Shown here: positions 11,291 to 22,955 of the stretch, piece after piece
Layout of the letters: every line of letters starts with the position of its first letter
Numbering within the stretch: position 1 is the stretch's first letter
From: Schizochytrium sp. TIO01
Lineage: Eukaryota > Sar > Bigyra > Thraustochytrida > Thraustochytriidae
Assembly: GCA_004764695.1 (NCBI GenBank)
Contig: SMSO01000031.1
Span: 3,271,048-3,335,047, forward strand
Reading direction: 5' to 3'
DNA: 64,000 nt
The notes under the pieces: generated by a model
Told to the model about the DNA's origin: nothing
The model's input: only the letters and a program-made list of their open reading frames with translations
The model's database searches: none
Program-made: the position numbers and the translations under genes

Positions 11291-13222
11291 TTACTAAATT
11301 ACATAATCTCTTTAGCATGTACCGTTTTTATCCCCTCCATATTCTAAAAGCCACAAATTATTTCGGACCTCGATTTAAGCACAGAATCACTGATGATCGC
11401 CATTTGACTAGGGGTTGGAAATTGCAAATTTTGTTTAATTTACCTGGAGGTATAGCTTCTTGGATTGACCCAGATTGACATGTAGCATGTGATCAAGGCC
11501 ACATGTACAATTTAAAGAAGGCATCTGAGATTCCATGTAGTTCACTTCATTGTTTTGCTCGCACAGACCGATTTATCGCTATCACATCAGGTCATCATGC
11601 ATATGCTTAAAGGCAACATTCAACTTAATTTTCAAAGAAATGTCTCAAAAAGTTCTGTAGACATGATCAAGTATTCCTGTTTTCCTCTTGGCAATCGTCT
11701 TTGAGTGAGCATACCACTTATTTGTATGCCACAGAATAGTTAAAGTTGATTGCAAGCGAAGGGGCCAAATGAAATGAATTTTACTCTTCATTTGTTGGAA
11801 CCATCGCGAGCTAATCATACTTAACAATTTCTTTGAGGGTATTAAAAAGAGCAATAGAATAAACAAGAGACGAACCGCCACGAAATCCTACAGGAGAAGC
11901 TAGCCTAGAGCCCTATTTCGAGTCAGAGATTGGATTGTTTTATGCGCTTGTCACGCCCAGTGCTGTGGAGATATTTAGTGCGTGGCGTGACAACGAAGGG
12001 TTGGCAGGCGCGATTTTGCATTTTCATGGTAGTTAGGTTATGAAACGTTGTATGGTATTATTATTTCGAGTTCGATAAAATTGCAGGCACGAATTCAAGA
12101 AAATCTCTGGAACAGCAAATAGCAATAATGTTCATGATCTGAGTAATCTCATGTGAATTTCAAGTTGTGATTCTATTTATGCAGATGGTCATTATGTTAA
12201 TTGAAGAGTAGCGTACTTTGCCTTGGTGGGTGTGCCTCGCATATGACAAACATCTCAACGTTGTTCTTATAAACAGTGTTTGCAAGAAAAGATGCATCAA
12301 CACATAGTACCACCTGGAAAAGCTCCTTTCAATGAACACCTTGATGTATTTGATGTGTAGTTGTTTGTCATTTAAGTACTTAGCTATGATCTCAAAAGTG
12401 CTCAGTTGGAGGTCCAATTCTTGTTTTAAGATTTTTCCGTTTTCTTGCCCACTAGTGGAAGGAATCTTGCTGTATCTAGCTAACCCCTCGCCTTTCCTTT
12501 GCGCTACAAACCTCTCCAAAATCCGAGATATGGACTGCTCAAAGAAACTGCACTATAGATCCACTGTGTCATGGGAAAACAGCGTACCTAAATCCCTCAA
12601 ATCTGGAGTTCTTATAACACGTCAGGAAGGAATTTCTCTACTTGTATCGTTAGGTGTGCTTAGGTGGTTCTAGTAATTCTAAAGTTTTAGATTAAATAAT
12701 CTTTTTGGATAGAAAGCACAACGGCAACTTCTCATTGTTTTCTTACCTAGTGAGCAACTGATACGACTCTTGAAGCACGATATTGTCATTCTTTGAGCTC
12801 TTTTGGGCAGTCTCTTCTGGATTGCCCGAATACCCTTCACATGGCTCATCTCATTCAAATCCGTCCTTAAGCAGTGAACTCACATTGTAGGGTGGGGTCA
12901 TTTATGCTTTGAAGATATTCATACAAGTTCTGTGCCCCTAAAATCTCGTCAATTCCACTCTCCACGTACATATATTCACTAATGTTATACTCGTATATTA
13001 GTTTTCATTAAATCCGTGCAATTGAGGTCAGACAGGCCGGCCCAAAAGAAACATAGCATAAACAAAATACAAAAACAGAAACCTCTCGGCACAATCGCAA
13101 CCTGGATTGGGCAGTATTCCCGAAGTATCTGTATCATCATTCTGCTACGTCGTGTTGTAACAGGAAAAACTTTCCTTCATCAGTAGGCGTCTTGAACTCC
13201 TAACCTCTTCGCACAGCCGCCG
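11291..13222. other. intergenic region, no convincing gene
   Basis: Only short open frames on both strands (longest about 119 codons near 12.2-12.5 kb), none with a recognisable domain. The right end carries the 5' leader of the PX-sterol glucosyltransferase. Confidence 0.6.
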
Positions 13223-16200
13223 ATGGCGGACGCCAACAGCGAGGCCGGCCATGCCAGCTCTACAGAGGCCGCTTCAACGAGAACAACAACAACTTCTACT
13301 TCTGCTGCATTAGTTTCTGCTGCTGATTCGAGTTTGCAAAGCTCTCAGACTAGCAACTTTAATGCCGTCGGTTACACGGTGTCTTCTCACAGTGCCAGCA
13401 CTGCACAGACTGTTCAAGGAGCTCAGGAAAGAAGGAAACGTCGTGCTGCAGAGCCCTTAAAATACGTGTTACGTCTGAGTGGATTTGAGACGCTTAAAGA
13501 TAAAGGTTATACAGTCTACTTTGTACGTGTAGCTGTGGAAAGCTGCGACGAGGCGCTGAAAGATGGCCAGCAGCGCCTCTGGTATATTCGCAAGCGATAC
13601 CGGGACTTCTGGCATGTGCAACAGGAGATTCAACGTCGTAATGGTGCGGCACCGCACCTGCCACAGAAAAAGTATTTTGGTAATCTCAATCCGGAATTTG
13701 TGAAACTTCGCGCCCACGGACTTTCTGTTTTTCTTTGGGAGTTGGCAGCAAGTCCTGCGCTTTGCGCTTTGAGACCAGTCCATGAGTTTTTGTGGAGCAA
13801 TGTTTGCGTGCCCCCTACGCGAAGCATGCTGCCCAGTACGCCTTTGATAGGGTCAAAACAGTCTGCTAATGACGATCAATTTACAGAATCTATGGCGGCG
13901 TTTAATATTGATGATGATAGTCAGGACATGGAACAGCTCTACCGGCTCGATGCGCGTCTATCTCCCCCTCCCAGTCCCGCAGTAAAGCCAGGCAGAACGC
14001 GGAATCCATCGTTGAGCGAGCAGGATTTGGTCAGGCAAGCCACATCAGATATCGCTGATGTTCAAGGGCGTATTATTCTTACATCCTGTGAAGATTTACA
14101 ACGAAGTTTTGCACGAGAGGGTATTTACCTTCCCGAGGAGGATCTGGTGGAGTCTGATGCCCATGAAAGTGACCAGGAGGATAGCGGCATCATTGTAAAG
14201 GCGTGCTCTAACTTTATGCCCGGGATTTACAAATGGTACGCTGGCCAGCCTGCAGCCAATTTAGAGGGTGAAGTTGACGAAAATATGGACATTGAACAGA
14301 AGCGCCAAGGTTTGAGAACTCTTGGCTCCTCGCTTGATCTTGGGGATTTGTATATAAATAGTAGCACTCAAGAAGAGGCTACACGCAAAGCGAAGACTTC
14401 TTTGATTCCAAAACTCCGTTTCGTCATTGTTGTGGTTGGTTCTCGGGGCGATGTGCAACCATATGTAGCTCTGGGTATGGCACTTCGACGTCGTGGGCAC
14501 TATGTGCGAATCGCAGCTCACGAATGTTTTCGAGAGTTCGTGAAGGAAGCACAGTTGGGGTTTGCTCCGCTCGCTGGAGACCCCAAAGAACTTTTGCGTA
14601 TGGTGACAGAGAACAGTATGTTTTCCTATTCTTTTGTTCGTGAGGGAGTTGCCTCTCACCGCACGTGGATATCGCAAATTCTAGATGATGCATGGGATGC
14701 ATGCACCCTTCCAGAAGAAGAGCTTCGATCCGGACCCGAGATGGGGCCTAGACCCCCTCGTGAATCAGTTCGTACATCTGTGGGTGAAGGTCCAGGTGTA
14801 GCATTTGCAGCTCGGAAATCCTCTTTTCGAGCGGATGTAGTAATCGCAAACCCCCCATCATTTTCTGGATGGCATATCGCTGAGGCCCTTGGTGTGCCTC
14901 TCTATATGAGCTTTCCAATGCCATGGTCTCGCACGACTGCTTTTCCATCCCCCTTTACGAGTACAGAAGGTGAAAGCTCGAGTGGGCGCTTGAATTGGCT
15001 CTCGTATGGCGCTGTAGATCGGCTCATCTGGCTTGGCGCCGGCGACTTGATTAACCGCTGGCGAGTACAAACGTTACGCCTACCACCTATTTGGACAATG
15101 TCGGCTCGTGGGCATCGGATCGCACATGATAATCGTGTACCAACCTTGTACCCTTGGAGTCCGCAAATGCTACCTAAGCCGAAGGATTGGGGTTCACATA
15201 TATGCATTCCTGGTTACTGGTTTCTTGATGACGAGATGGCCAAGGAAAAAGAACCTCCAAAATATGACCCCCCTGCGGCCGCTTGCAGAGTTTCTCGCTG
15301 CAGACCCGGGAAATGCCCCCATTTTCATTGGCTTCGGATCGATCGTAGTTACCGATCCACAACGATTGTCAAAGATTATTGCCGATACTTTGCGTGCTAT
15401 GTCAGGGTCGCATCGCTTCATTGTGCAGGCAGGCTGGGCTGACGTGAACGTCGAGGGCCTTCTTTCAGCATCTTCAAAAGGCAATCGAGTTCTCCAGATT
15501 GGTGCCGTGCCTCATCGGTGGCTTTTTGAGCGATGTAAATGTGTAATACATCATGGCGGAGCTGGAACCACAGCTGAGGGTCTCCGGGCTGGTAAACCTA
15601 CCGTTGTAGTTCCATTTTTCGGAGATCAATTTTTTTGGGCTAAACAAGTTGAGACGGTTCGTGTTGGAGTTCGCCTCCCATATTCAAAGCTGAGTGCGAA
15701 ACGACTATGTATTGCTATTGAAAAGGCTCTCGGCACGGGTATGCGAATGCGAGCCCAAGTCATGGCAGCTTCCATTGCTCGTGAAAATGGCACCGATGAG
15801 GCTATTGCCTTTATTGAGAGGCGCTTCCTGCGCATGGAAGCTGTTCGTGGTACAGAAATCATGTTGCGTCATTTACCAAGCCTTCAGGTAGATAACGATG
15901 AAGACTGCAGGTCAAGTGGCAATCGTCTGATGGAGGACGTAGTTACAGAGGAGGGTTGGACAAAGAAAAATATTGAAAGGGATGATTTTTGGCGTTATTG
16001 GCCGTATGTCAACGCAAATGATCAAGCTAAGGATAGCATGCCGGGGCCTCTACGCGCTATCAATTCGATTGGAAGGCAGATACGAATTGCAGGCTCGGTT
16101 CTAAGGGATACCGTTGGGCGCGCGGACTTAACCGGTGGATTGAGAAGGGGCAATCTGCAAGATGTTGCTTGGCCCAGTGTAGAACTCAAGCAATGGCCAA

Positions 16201-16370
16201 ACTCTCAAGATCTGGACGCAATCAAGAGCAGTCCTAGACAGCAGCGGCATTTGCCTTCAGTCACTTTCGCGTCTCGCATTCCACCGGGGCATACACAGTA
16301 CTCGTGGCGCGCTGAACCAGAGAATATGGTTGGCCACACTAAGTACTCCGCTGGTCTCTCTAGTAATTAG
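13223..16370 (+). CDS. PX-domain sterol 3-beta-glucosyltransferase-like protein, frame broken at a C6 run
   Basis: The predicted enzyme would transfer glucose from UDP-glucose to the 3-hydroxyl of membrane sterols (UGT80/Atg26 type). Residues about 78-192 form a PX phosphoinositide-binding domain, with RKRYRDF and the LPQKKYFGNLNPEF stretch. After an acidic/serine linker the GT28 N-terminal domain starts near residue 397 with FVIVVVGSRGDVQP. The C-terminal UDP-sugar-binding part contains IHHGGAGTTAEGLRAGKPTVVVP (quoted from the shifted frame in two pieces: IHHGGAGTTAEG, then LRAGKPTVVVP). Frame 2 runs from 13223 past 15260; the conserved continuation (PLAEFLAADPGNAPIFIGFG) is in the next frame. 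Removing one C from the run at 15268-15273 joins the two and gives about 1048 residues. I see no splice sites there, so a sequencing or assembly indel, or a real mutation, is likelier than an intron. The start is the ATG at 13223, after in-frame stops. Confidence 0.9.
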
Positions 16371-16440
16371 ATGAGTGACCTAGCTAGCTGGCTGGGCGTA
16401 GCTTGTCGCACCTACAATCCATTCTGTGCTAAACTGTTGT

Positions 16441-16446
16441 AATAAA
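16441..16446 (+). terminator. candidate polyadenylation signal of the sterol glucosyltransferase
   Basis: AATAAA lies 70 bases after the TAG stop codon. Position only; no other support. Confidence 0.4.
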
Positions 16447-16686
16447 GTAATCAATTTGGTATATTTCTAAGTCAGTATAAGTTTCGAAATCATAGGTTCT
16501 GATTGAAAGACGGCATTTGAGATGTCCCGAGCAAACAAAGACAAGACTAGGTGGTTTAGAAGCACGCGCGCCTTGTCTTTAGCCCGGAATTTATATATGC
16601 TTTTCGTAGGGACTCCCCAAAGTGAGAAAAAAATCCTGAGGAATCTGAATTTTAAAGCAAGTAATCCAGAGATTTCTTACATCTCC

Positions 16687-16708
16687 GTCTCTCTCTCTCT
16701 CTCTCTCT
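16687..16708. repeat. (CT)n microsatellite
   Basis: About 11 CT dinucleotides in an otherwise mixed sequence. Confidence 0.85.
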
Positions 16709-19443
16709 ACCCTTCTGCTAAACCTTCACTTGGATAATGACTCACCTTTGATGCGGTCTCGCTAGGTCTTGCTTCATGAGCGTGTAGCACATGAGCAGCG
16801 ATAGTTGCGGCTGGCTTCAAGGGGCTTGCACGTACGCAGACTCCTATGTGCCACTTCTTCAGGAGGACATCTTCTGCAATGAGCAAGTCTACACAACCTG
16901 CTGTTGAGCCCCACGCAAAGCGTAGAGCTTCTCTATTGAGCTGTTTGGGTTTTGGATTCGTATTTGATTGCAACAGCTAGAGCGGCACCATCAATAAGAT
17001 GGCCCTTGCCCTAGTCCTAAAGCCACCCTAAGTACTCCTAACCTTTGTGGTTATGGCCCGTATCCACTAATTCATAAATGGAGGAAGAAAGATTGGGGGT
17101 TATCTTATAGATTTGAAAAGTAATTTGGAAAATCTATTCGTCAATAAACAGTGCAAATCGATAAATATAATTTATTAACTTATAGAATACACCCCGTCAT
17201 CAGGACACCTTTCCCATACAAGTTAAGATTAAACCGTCACCCGAGAGCTTTGGGTTAAGTTTTCAGCATTATGTATCATTTACAAAAACCAAAAAAATAG
17301 AAGATAAGAAAACAGCCCTCAATTGATCAATCCTGTGTGCTTAAAATATATAGATGTTCTAGTAGAGCAGCAACTGATATGAGCGAGACTTCCATGATAC
17401 GACGAAGTCAAGCCAGTAGATTGGAATGGATGGTGGTACTTCTTGATCTCCGTCAACTTAGCATTATTCATTCAAACCCATGGATTTTGATCTCGGAGAG
17501 CTCTCACTTCTCATAATATTTTTATACAAGCTTGTTTTTGCTTTGACTTATAGAAGGTAGCTTGCAACTAGCAAATTAAGTAGATGATTGAATTTCATAT
17601 CGATTTTTAACCCAACAGGTAATACTTTGGTGGTGTGATCTATTGGGATCTAAGGATTACATTCAGAGTTGATTCTCGTTGCACATAAACGATCTCTTTG
17701 AACTAAGCATGGCTTTATATCGTAACCCTTTTCCCTATATTTGTACATGATAAATGCTCATGACGACTCAGAGTAGTAGGTACTTCCTATAATTTGTTTT
17801 ATTAATTTGGTTTTAAAAAACGAAGAGATAAACTAACGTGCTATCAAACGCAAATTATCAGCTGCTTCAGCTTGGTTAATATTATAATTTGTATTCAAGT
17901 TAATCTCAGTTCATCTCGCGGCACACACTTTTGCAATCCAAAATGCCCTCAGTCAAACAGCCTCAGGCTGGTACCAGGAGAAATCTTGAATCTGTTCCAG
18001 ACATGGACCTGCTTTGTTTTCTCTTGTCATAAAACCTCTTCCATTGGTACATATACCGGATCGCCAAACCAGAGCCGCCAGTTGAATTAAACTTTTTGTC
18101 ACACCCATTTACCAAGCTTATGCATCTTTCCCGACTTGGTTCTTGGCTGTCGCGCATGAATTCCTGAGGGTTGCCATTGCCTCACTTTCCACACACTACT
18201 CGAAGTTTTATGATAGAGGAGCACGTGCATTGTATTGGATCCATCCATCTGGCCCTCCGCATTCTACTCCAGCTCGTAGTCGTTTCGATATGATATGATA
18301 TGATATGACTTGATTTACCTCCGCACTAGATAGTGCCTTTCACAGCAGTCAGTTATGCAGCTCCAGGAGGCTGGCTTCCTGGATCATGAAAGCGTCACGG
18401 GCCAGCTAGCAACTGCTGGTGGCCGGGCCAGGCCGCTCCACGAAGATTTCGTAGCTTCTATTCCCAAGCAATCCTGGAGCGAGCTGCTTCTTATTCTCCA
18501 GGTCTTCCCCATCATGCCCGGAAACGACTCGAACTCCAGACTTTTTTGCTTTCTAGACTTCCCTATTCCGCGCCTTGAAGTCCATTTGTGCTAGGTACTC
18601 AAGGCGTCTACTCGAAGCTGCCCGTGGGAGGAATGTATCGATTCGTTGACTCCAAAGGATGCACGGGCTCGTTTAGAGGGACCGCATCATGACTTTCATG
18701 CGGCTCAACACCGTCTGAAGCACCGGGGTCCAGGCGCTTCTCCTTGTTCGATAAGTTCACCTTCATCATTGAAGTAGTACGTAGTCCCTAGAAGTAGTAC
18801 GAGTTCACTCGAATCTCCGCCGCTTTTGTACAAACATACGACCCTGCTTGTTTTGAACGCAAGCTCTCAAGCGCATACCGGCAATTTGCATGTCTCCCCA
18901 CTTGCTACATCGCGAGCTTTGCAAGAGCCTCTATCAACTTCTTCTTCAACTTCTGGCTGAGTCTACCGTTCGACCCCTCATCACTTTCCTCGCAGAGCCA
19001 GTCTTGCAGGTACGATCCCAAGTCGAAGTTTGTTTGTTTCCACGAGATCGTTTGCTGAAGTTGGACCTTTCCAGGTGTTTGTTTCTTCTATCGCTCCTGG
19101 GTCCTCTTCTTCGCAGCTGCCAGCGTCCCTCGTCTGGCTTCGCTGTCTCTGTCGAGCCTTTTCACGCCCATCGCTTCCCTCCTCCGCCCCAACCTGAACT
19201 TCAACTCGGCCTCGAACTCGAATTGATTTGAATTTCGATTACAAGGATTGATTTGAATTTCGATTACCCTTCAAATCCCTCTTCGATTTCAAATCTGTTC
19301 TCTCCTTCGTCACACCCAAAGTTCAGCGTGGATCTGCGGCTTCCCGCTCTTTCTCTTCCATCGCTCAGAGCTGAGCTGAGCTGACTAGTACCGCGTATAC
19401 GGCAAACCATAGAAGCAGCTAAGCGAAGGAAGGAGGAGCAACA

Positions 19444-19482
19444 AAGAAAAGAAAAGAAAGAAAAGAAAAGAAAAGAAAAGAG
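19444..19482. repeat. GAAAA/GAAA purine repeat
   Basis: Imperfect tandem GAAAA units, purine-only on the plus strand. Confidence 0.85.
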
Positions 19483-19730
19483 TTTAAAATTCTTTCCTCT
19501 CCTTTCTCTCTCTATTTCGCTTATGGACTTCGAGGACTTCGGACTCTCCATCCCATCCAGAAACAAAGATTTGCACGGAGGTGGAAAGTAAAAACGTGGC
19601 CATAAACCAAGGAAGAACCGATCTGCTTTCGGCAATCAGCTCTCGACTGAACGAGGAGTCATTGCACCTTCCAGGGCTGAGCTTTGCCTTCTGCAGGGGA
19701 GATGGAGCAAGGCTAAAGTTGCAGAACTTG

Positions 19731-19892
19731 GTAAGTTAGTAAGTAAGTAAGTGGGTATGTATGTATGTATGTATGTATGTATGTATGTATGTATGTATGT
19801 ATGTATGTATGTATGTATGTATGTATGTATGTATGTATGTATGTATGTATGTATGTATGTATGTATGTATGTATGTATGTATGTATGTATGT
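19731..19892. repeat. TAAG repeats followed by (GTAT)n, about 34 copies
   Basis: A short run of TAAG/GTAA units (19731-19753) passes directly into 138 bases of uninterrupted GTAT (19755-19892). The array stays open in several frames on both strands and gives artificial MYVC or YIHT repeat peptides, which are not genes. It ends about 530 bases upstream of the first gene of the tandem family. Confidence 0.95.
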
Positions 19893-20420
19893 TCACGAAT
19901 GCCCTTTCATTGCTTCTTTCAAGGTTTTCAAGGTGCTCGTACTGCTAACAGTTAATTATGATTAGCTATGGGAGGTGGATTCCGCTAGGTACTATCGATG
20001 TGAGTAATGACGAAATCGGAGTGAAATGAGACTCTTAGGAAAGTACGTAGGAGGCACATAGGTGAGGTGTCCACAGGAAAGAAGGGAAAGAGAGCACTAA
20101 AAGATCTTCTTCCTTTACGTAGTTTGTGAATGTCTTAGGAATCAAGAGAAGTGGATCGATAAGACAACAACTGTTGAATCAAATCGCAAACTGCAAACTC
20201 GAAATATCGATCGGCAAACCGCAAATCGAGAGAAGTCGCACCCTTACCTTCTGCAGTAGCTGTACAAGGTAGCGGGAACACTTAAGTGGAGCCAGAAAGC
20301 AAGCGAGCTTGAACGAACTTGCATCAAAACTTGGGACAGCTCCGATCACACAAACTTAGATTTGTAAAGGCACAAGTTTGGTCTCCTTGACGTCGCGAAG
20401 AACCTCAACGCTAGGCCAAA

Positions 20421-21230
20421 ATGGTGCTTGTCGTACGTGGACCCCCTGTTCGCCGTCGCCCCATCGGCGCTCCAGTGATGACAGGACTTCTTGTGGGCGG
20501 AGCTATTGCACGTGGCCAGCAGCAGCGAAGACAACAGGCCGAAATGCAGCGCGAAGTCGCTCGTGCAAATGAACGTGCAGCAAATGCCCAGATGACCGCC
20601 GAGCAGGCTAGGCGTGATGCAGAGCGTGCCAAGGCTCAGAACCAGCAAACTGTCGCTACCACCACGACAGAAATGCGCTCCGTTACTGTGGTCATTCCTC
20701 AGGGTGTTGGCCCCGGAATGTCTTTTAATGTGTCTTACGAAGGCCAAAACTTTCGTGTCACTTGCCCCCAAGGTATGGGCCCTGGCCAGCGCCTCACTGT
20801 GCAGCTTCCAGCACCACAGCCGGCAGTTGCTATTGCCAGTGCTGCCCCCATTGAGACTGCTCAACCCTTGAAGTCTCAGGGTAGCGGCCGAGATCTTTTC
20901 CGCAGCGCAATGCTTGATGACACTTCTTCTTCAAGTGTACCTATGGCGCTGCCTTCATTTGACCAAGAGTTGGTCTTGGTTGCAGATCACAAAGTTGATG
21001 AGAACTCGCCCCAAATGCGCCAATTTGGCATTATTAGCATCTCAAGAGGCACCAGGGTCGTCCTGGTGGAAGGTGACCTTATCAACGGTCTCGGCGGTCC
21101 TTACAAGGACTATATTCGTGTCAGTGTGCCAAGCCAAGGAGATCGCCAGGGCCTTATCAGCCGCTTGGTCGTAAAGCCAGCATCGAGCAGCGTACCTGCT
21201 CCCGTTGGACCTCCTCCTGCCATTCAATAA
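20421..21230 (+). CDS. tandem two-module family, member A (coiled-coil N-terminus)
   Basis: Not a family I can name; 269 residues, no intron, ATG start. The N-terminus has a short hydrophobic/glycine segment (about 19-31), then a highly charged Gln/Arg/Ala helix likely to form a coiled coil (about 33-75). Module 1 (about 87-130) has two echoing halves, VIPQGVGPG and CPQGMGPG, each with a Pro-Gly turn. Module 2 (about 184-252) reads DHKVDENSPQMRQFGII, then GTRVVLVEGD, NGLGG, DYIRV, VPSQGDRQGLISRLVVKP. It resembles an SH3 domain in order: an ALYDY-like start, an acidic RT loop, GD.V, a DWW-like strand and a G.IP..YV-like end. The SH3 aromatic pocket residues are mostly absent. The tail is proline-rich (SSVPAPVGPPPAIQ). 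Three relatives follow on the same strand. Function unknown; an adaptor or scaffold role is inference. AATAAA overlaps the stop codon and recurs at 21402-21407. Confidence 0.88.
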   Translation: MVLVVRGPPVRRRPIGAPVMTGLLVGGAIARGQQQRRQQAEMQREVARANERAANAQMTAEQARRDAERAKAQNQQTVATTTTEMRSVTVVIPQGVGPGMSFNVSYEGQNFRVTCPQGMGPGQRLTVQLPAPQPAVAIASAAPIETAQPLKSQGSGRDLFRSAMLDDTSSSSVPMALPSFDQELVLVADHKVDENSPQMRQFGIISISRGTRVVLVEGDLINGLGGPYKDYIRVSVPSQGDRQGLISRLVVKPASSSVPAPVGPPPAIQ

Positions 21231-22181
21231 AATAGACTAGCTATACCAGACTCTGTACGTATTTTGATTGTTATTTCCTCGCTAAGCTTCTGCTTTTTCT
21301 GTTAGTTTCTTTTGTCAATGTCTTGTCAAGAAGCAAGCATTGAGTTTGTTGTAGATATCATGGTATCATGTTAAGGTGGTAAATTAAGTTGATATAAGTC
21401 GAATAAAGAAAGCCAGGTCACCTCAAGTTCATTCTCTTCTCCAAATTCCTCCTCTCCACTTGTCCTGCACAGGAAAAGCCAGATGCTCAAATCAAGCACC
21501 ACCCCAACTTGAGGAATTCGATAGTCATAGACCTGGCTGATTTGCCTGGCTTGAACATTTTGCAGTCATAGGATAGGTTAGCTAATACATAGCAATTCGA
21601 AGTGTTAGTAGCACCTCTTACCTAGTTATGAGTAAATACAAAATTGAATCGTGATTCTTTCAGCACCTGTTCAATTTGATAATTAGCACCAAGCCCCCTT
21701 CAAGAACCTTTTTCTTCTCTCCTGCGTATTAAGAAAGATGACATCTTGCGTTTCCAGTTCCATCGAACTGGATGCTAAAGTGTGAGATATAGACCTGGGT
21801 ATTCCCTCTTTGCTGGCGCTACACTTGCCGTTTGATGGAAGGACAGGTTTCAGTTAAAGCCTCTTCAATGTTTGTTTATGATACTTTAGGTTGTGGCTAA
21901 GACCACAGGACTAGATTTCAGCCTGTGCGCAGTGTGCACCTTGAGCCTTTTTGCCACAATCTGGCCAGAATATAGTTTTATATATTTATGTGTAGTTACG
22001 AACTCCAGGGACTTTAAATAGAAGAATTCGAAGCTTTGCAACAAAGCGATGCTTTGGATAACTAACCCAGCAAATCAAAAACTCTAGAATTGACATCTTG
22101 AGAGACCTACGAGATTGAGTTTGAATTGAGAGAAAAGCATATCAAGTTGTTTGTCGAGAACTTCCCTGTAGAATTGTGAAC
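21231..22181. other. spacer between family members A and B
   Basis: About 950 bases, AT-rich, no gene seen. Presumably the 3' end of A and the promoter of B. Confidence 0.6.
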
Positions 22182-22955
22182 ATGCTCCCGCTGGTTTTCC
22201 GCCTAGTTTTTGGCTCCCGCGATCGCAGGAGGGATGCAGAGTTGCTGATGTTGCAAGAAAAAGGAAACCTAAATGGTATGAGCTATCGTGAAGCACGCCG
22301 AGTGATTAAGAGAGAACGCCGGCAACGCCGCCGTGATGCTCGTGAGATTCGTCGTGCAGCGAGATCAAGTCTTTTGGGTATGCCTTATGCAGTGACAATT
22401 GTCATTCCTCAAGGAGTCCAACCTAATACAGAATTGTCCGTCTACTTTAGAGGCCAAAGTTATCAGTGTACTTGTCCTGCTCGAGCACGTCCTGGTGATA
22501 AAGTTTCTGTTCCGATAACTTCATTGAGACCTGTAGCTACAATATCTAGTGCACCAACAATCCCAGCAGCAATTCAAGTATCAAGCTCTTCAGCACCAAG
22601 TAGACAGAACAACGAGGGTGAAATTCCCGTTGCCTATGTTGTGAGTACAACTCAAGAAGAGGGTGGTCCTGAGAAAGCTTTGGATGATGATGATTCTGAT
22701 TCCGAGGATCGTGGGTTTGAGCTACTACGCTTAATCGAAGATCACAAGGTCGACGAGAAGGCCCCTGAGATGAGCCAGTTCGGTATCATCAGTCTTAAGG
22801 AAGGCACCGATGTAGAGTTACTTGAGGGCAATTTGCAAGATGGTCTTGATGGTGCTGATTTTGGGGAATATATTCTTGTTGCAGTCCCAAGTCAGGGGTT
22901 TCGTGAGGGCTTAATCAGTCGTCATGTTGTCAAACCTGTGTCTCAATGCACATAG
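22182..22955 (+). CDS. tandem two-module family, member B (basic N-terminus)
   Basis: A 257-residue protein of unknown function from the ATG at 22182; an in-frame GTG two codons earlier is unlikely to be used. The N-terminus is a short hydrophobic stretch (LPLVFRLVFG), then a very basic, Arg-rich helix (about 15-65) that could bind acidic membrane or nucleic acid. Module 1 (about 69-113) reads VTIVIPQGVQP, GQSYQC and CPARARPGDKV. An acidic, serine-rich linker includes DDDDSDSEDR. Module 2 (about 181-250) keeps the family core: EDHKVDEKAPEMSQFGIISL, GTDVELLEGN, DGLDG, VAVPSQGFREGLISRHVVKP. It lies about 950 bases after member A on the same strand, without introns, so it probably arose by tandem duplication. 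Linkers and N-termini have diverged much more than the two modules. Confidence 0.88.
   Translation: MLPLVFRLVFGSRDRRRDAELLMLQEKGNLNGMSYREARRVIKRERRQRRRDAREIRRAARSSLLGMPYAVTIVIPQGVQPNTELSVYFRGQSYQCTCPARARPGDKVSVPITSLRPVATISSAPTIPAAIQVSSSSAPSRQNNEGEIPVAYVVSTTQEEGGPEKALDDDDSDSEDRGFELLRLIEDHKVDEKAPEMSQFGIISLKEGTDVELLEGNLQDGLDGADFGEYILVAVPSQGFREGLISRHVVKPVSQCT

Larger units (their letters stand above)
16447..20420. other. intergenic region with simple repeats
   Basis: No convincing gene in about 4 kb. It contains a (CT)n tract at 16687-16708, GATAT repeats at 18287-18308, GAAAA repeats at about 19444-19482, TAAG repeats at 19731-19753 and a long (GTAT)n array. A 79-codon frame from an ATG at 18355 and a 113-codon frame at 18890 have no recognisable features and look like chance. 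Confidence 0.6.

Noticed and set aside
12160-12673. Overlapping frames of 119 (-) and 113 (+) codons
   Set aside because: No recognisable features, mutually antisense, and composition like the surrounding intergenic DNA.
19636-19965. Repeat peptides (MYVC on +, YIHT on -) in several frames
   Set aside because: They are read straight from the GTAT microsatellite, stay open in several frames on both strands and have no flanking coding sequence.
20346-20864. 172-codon minus-strand frame
   Set aside because: It lies antisense to tandem family member A, which has conserved relatives in the same orientation.
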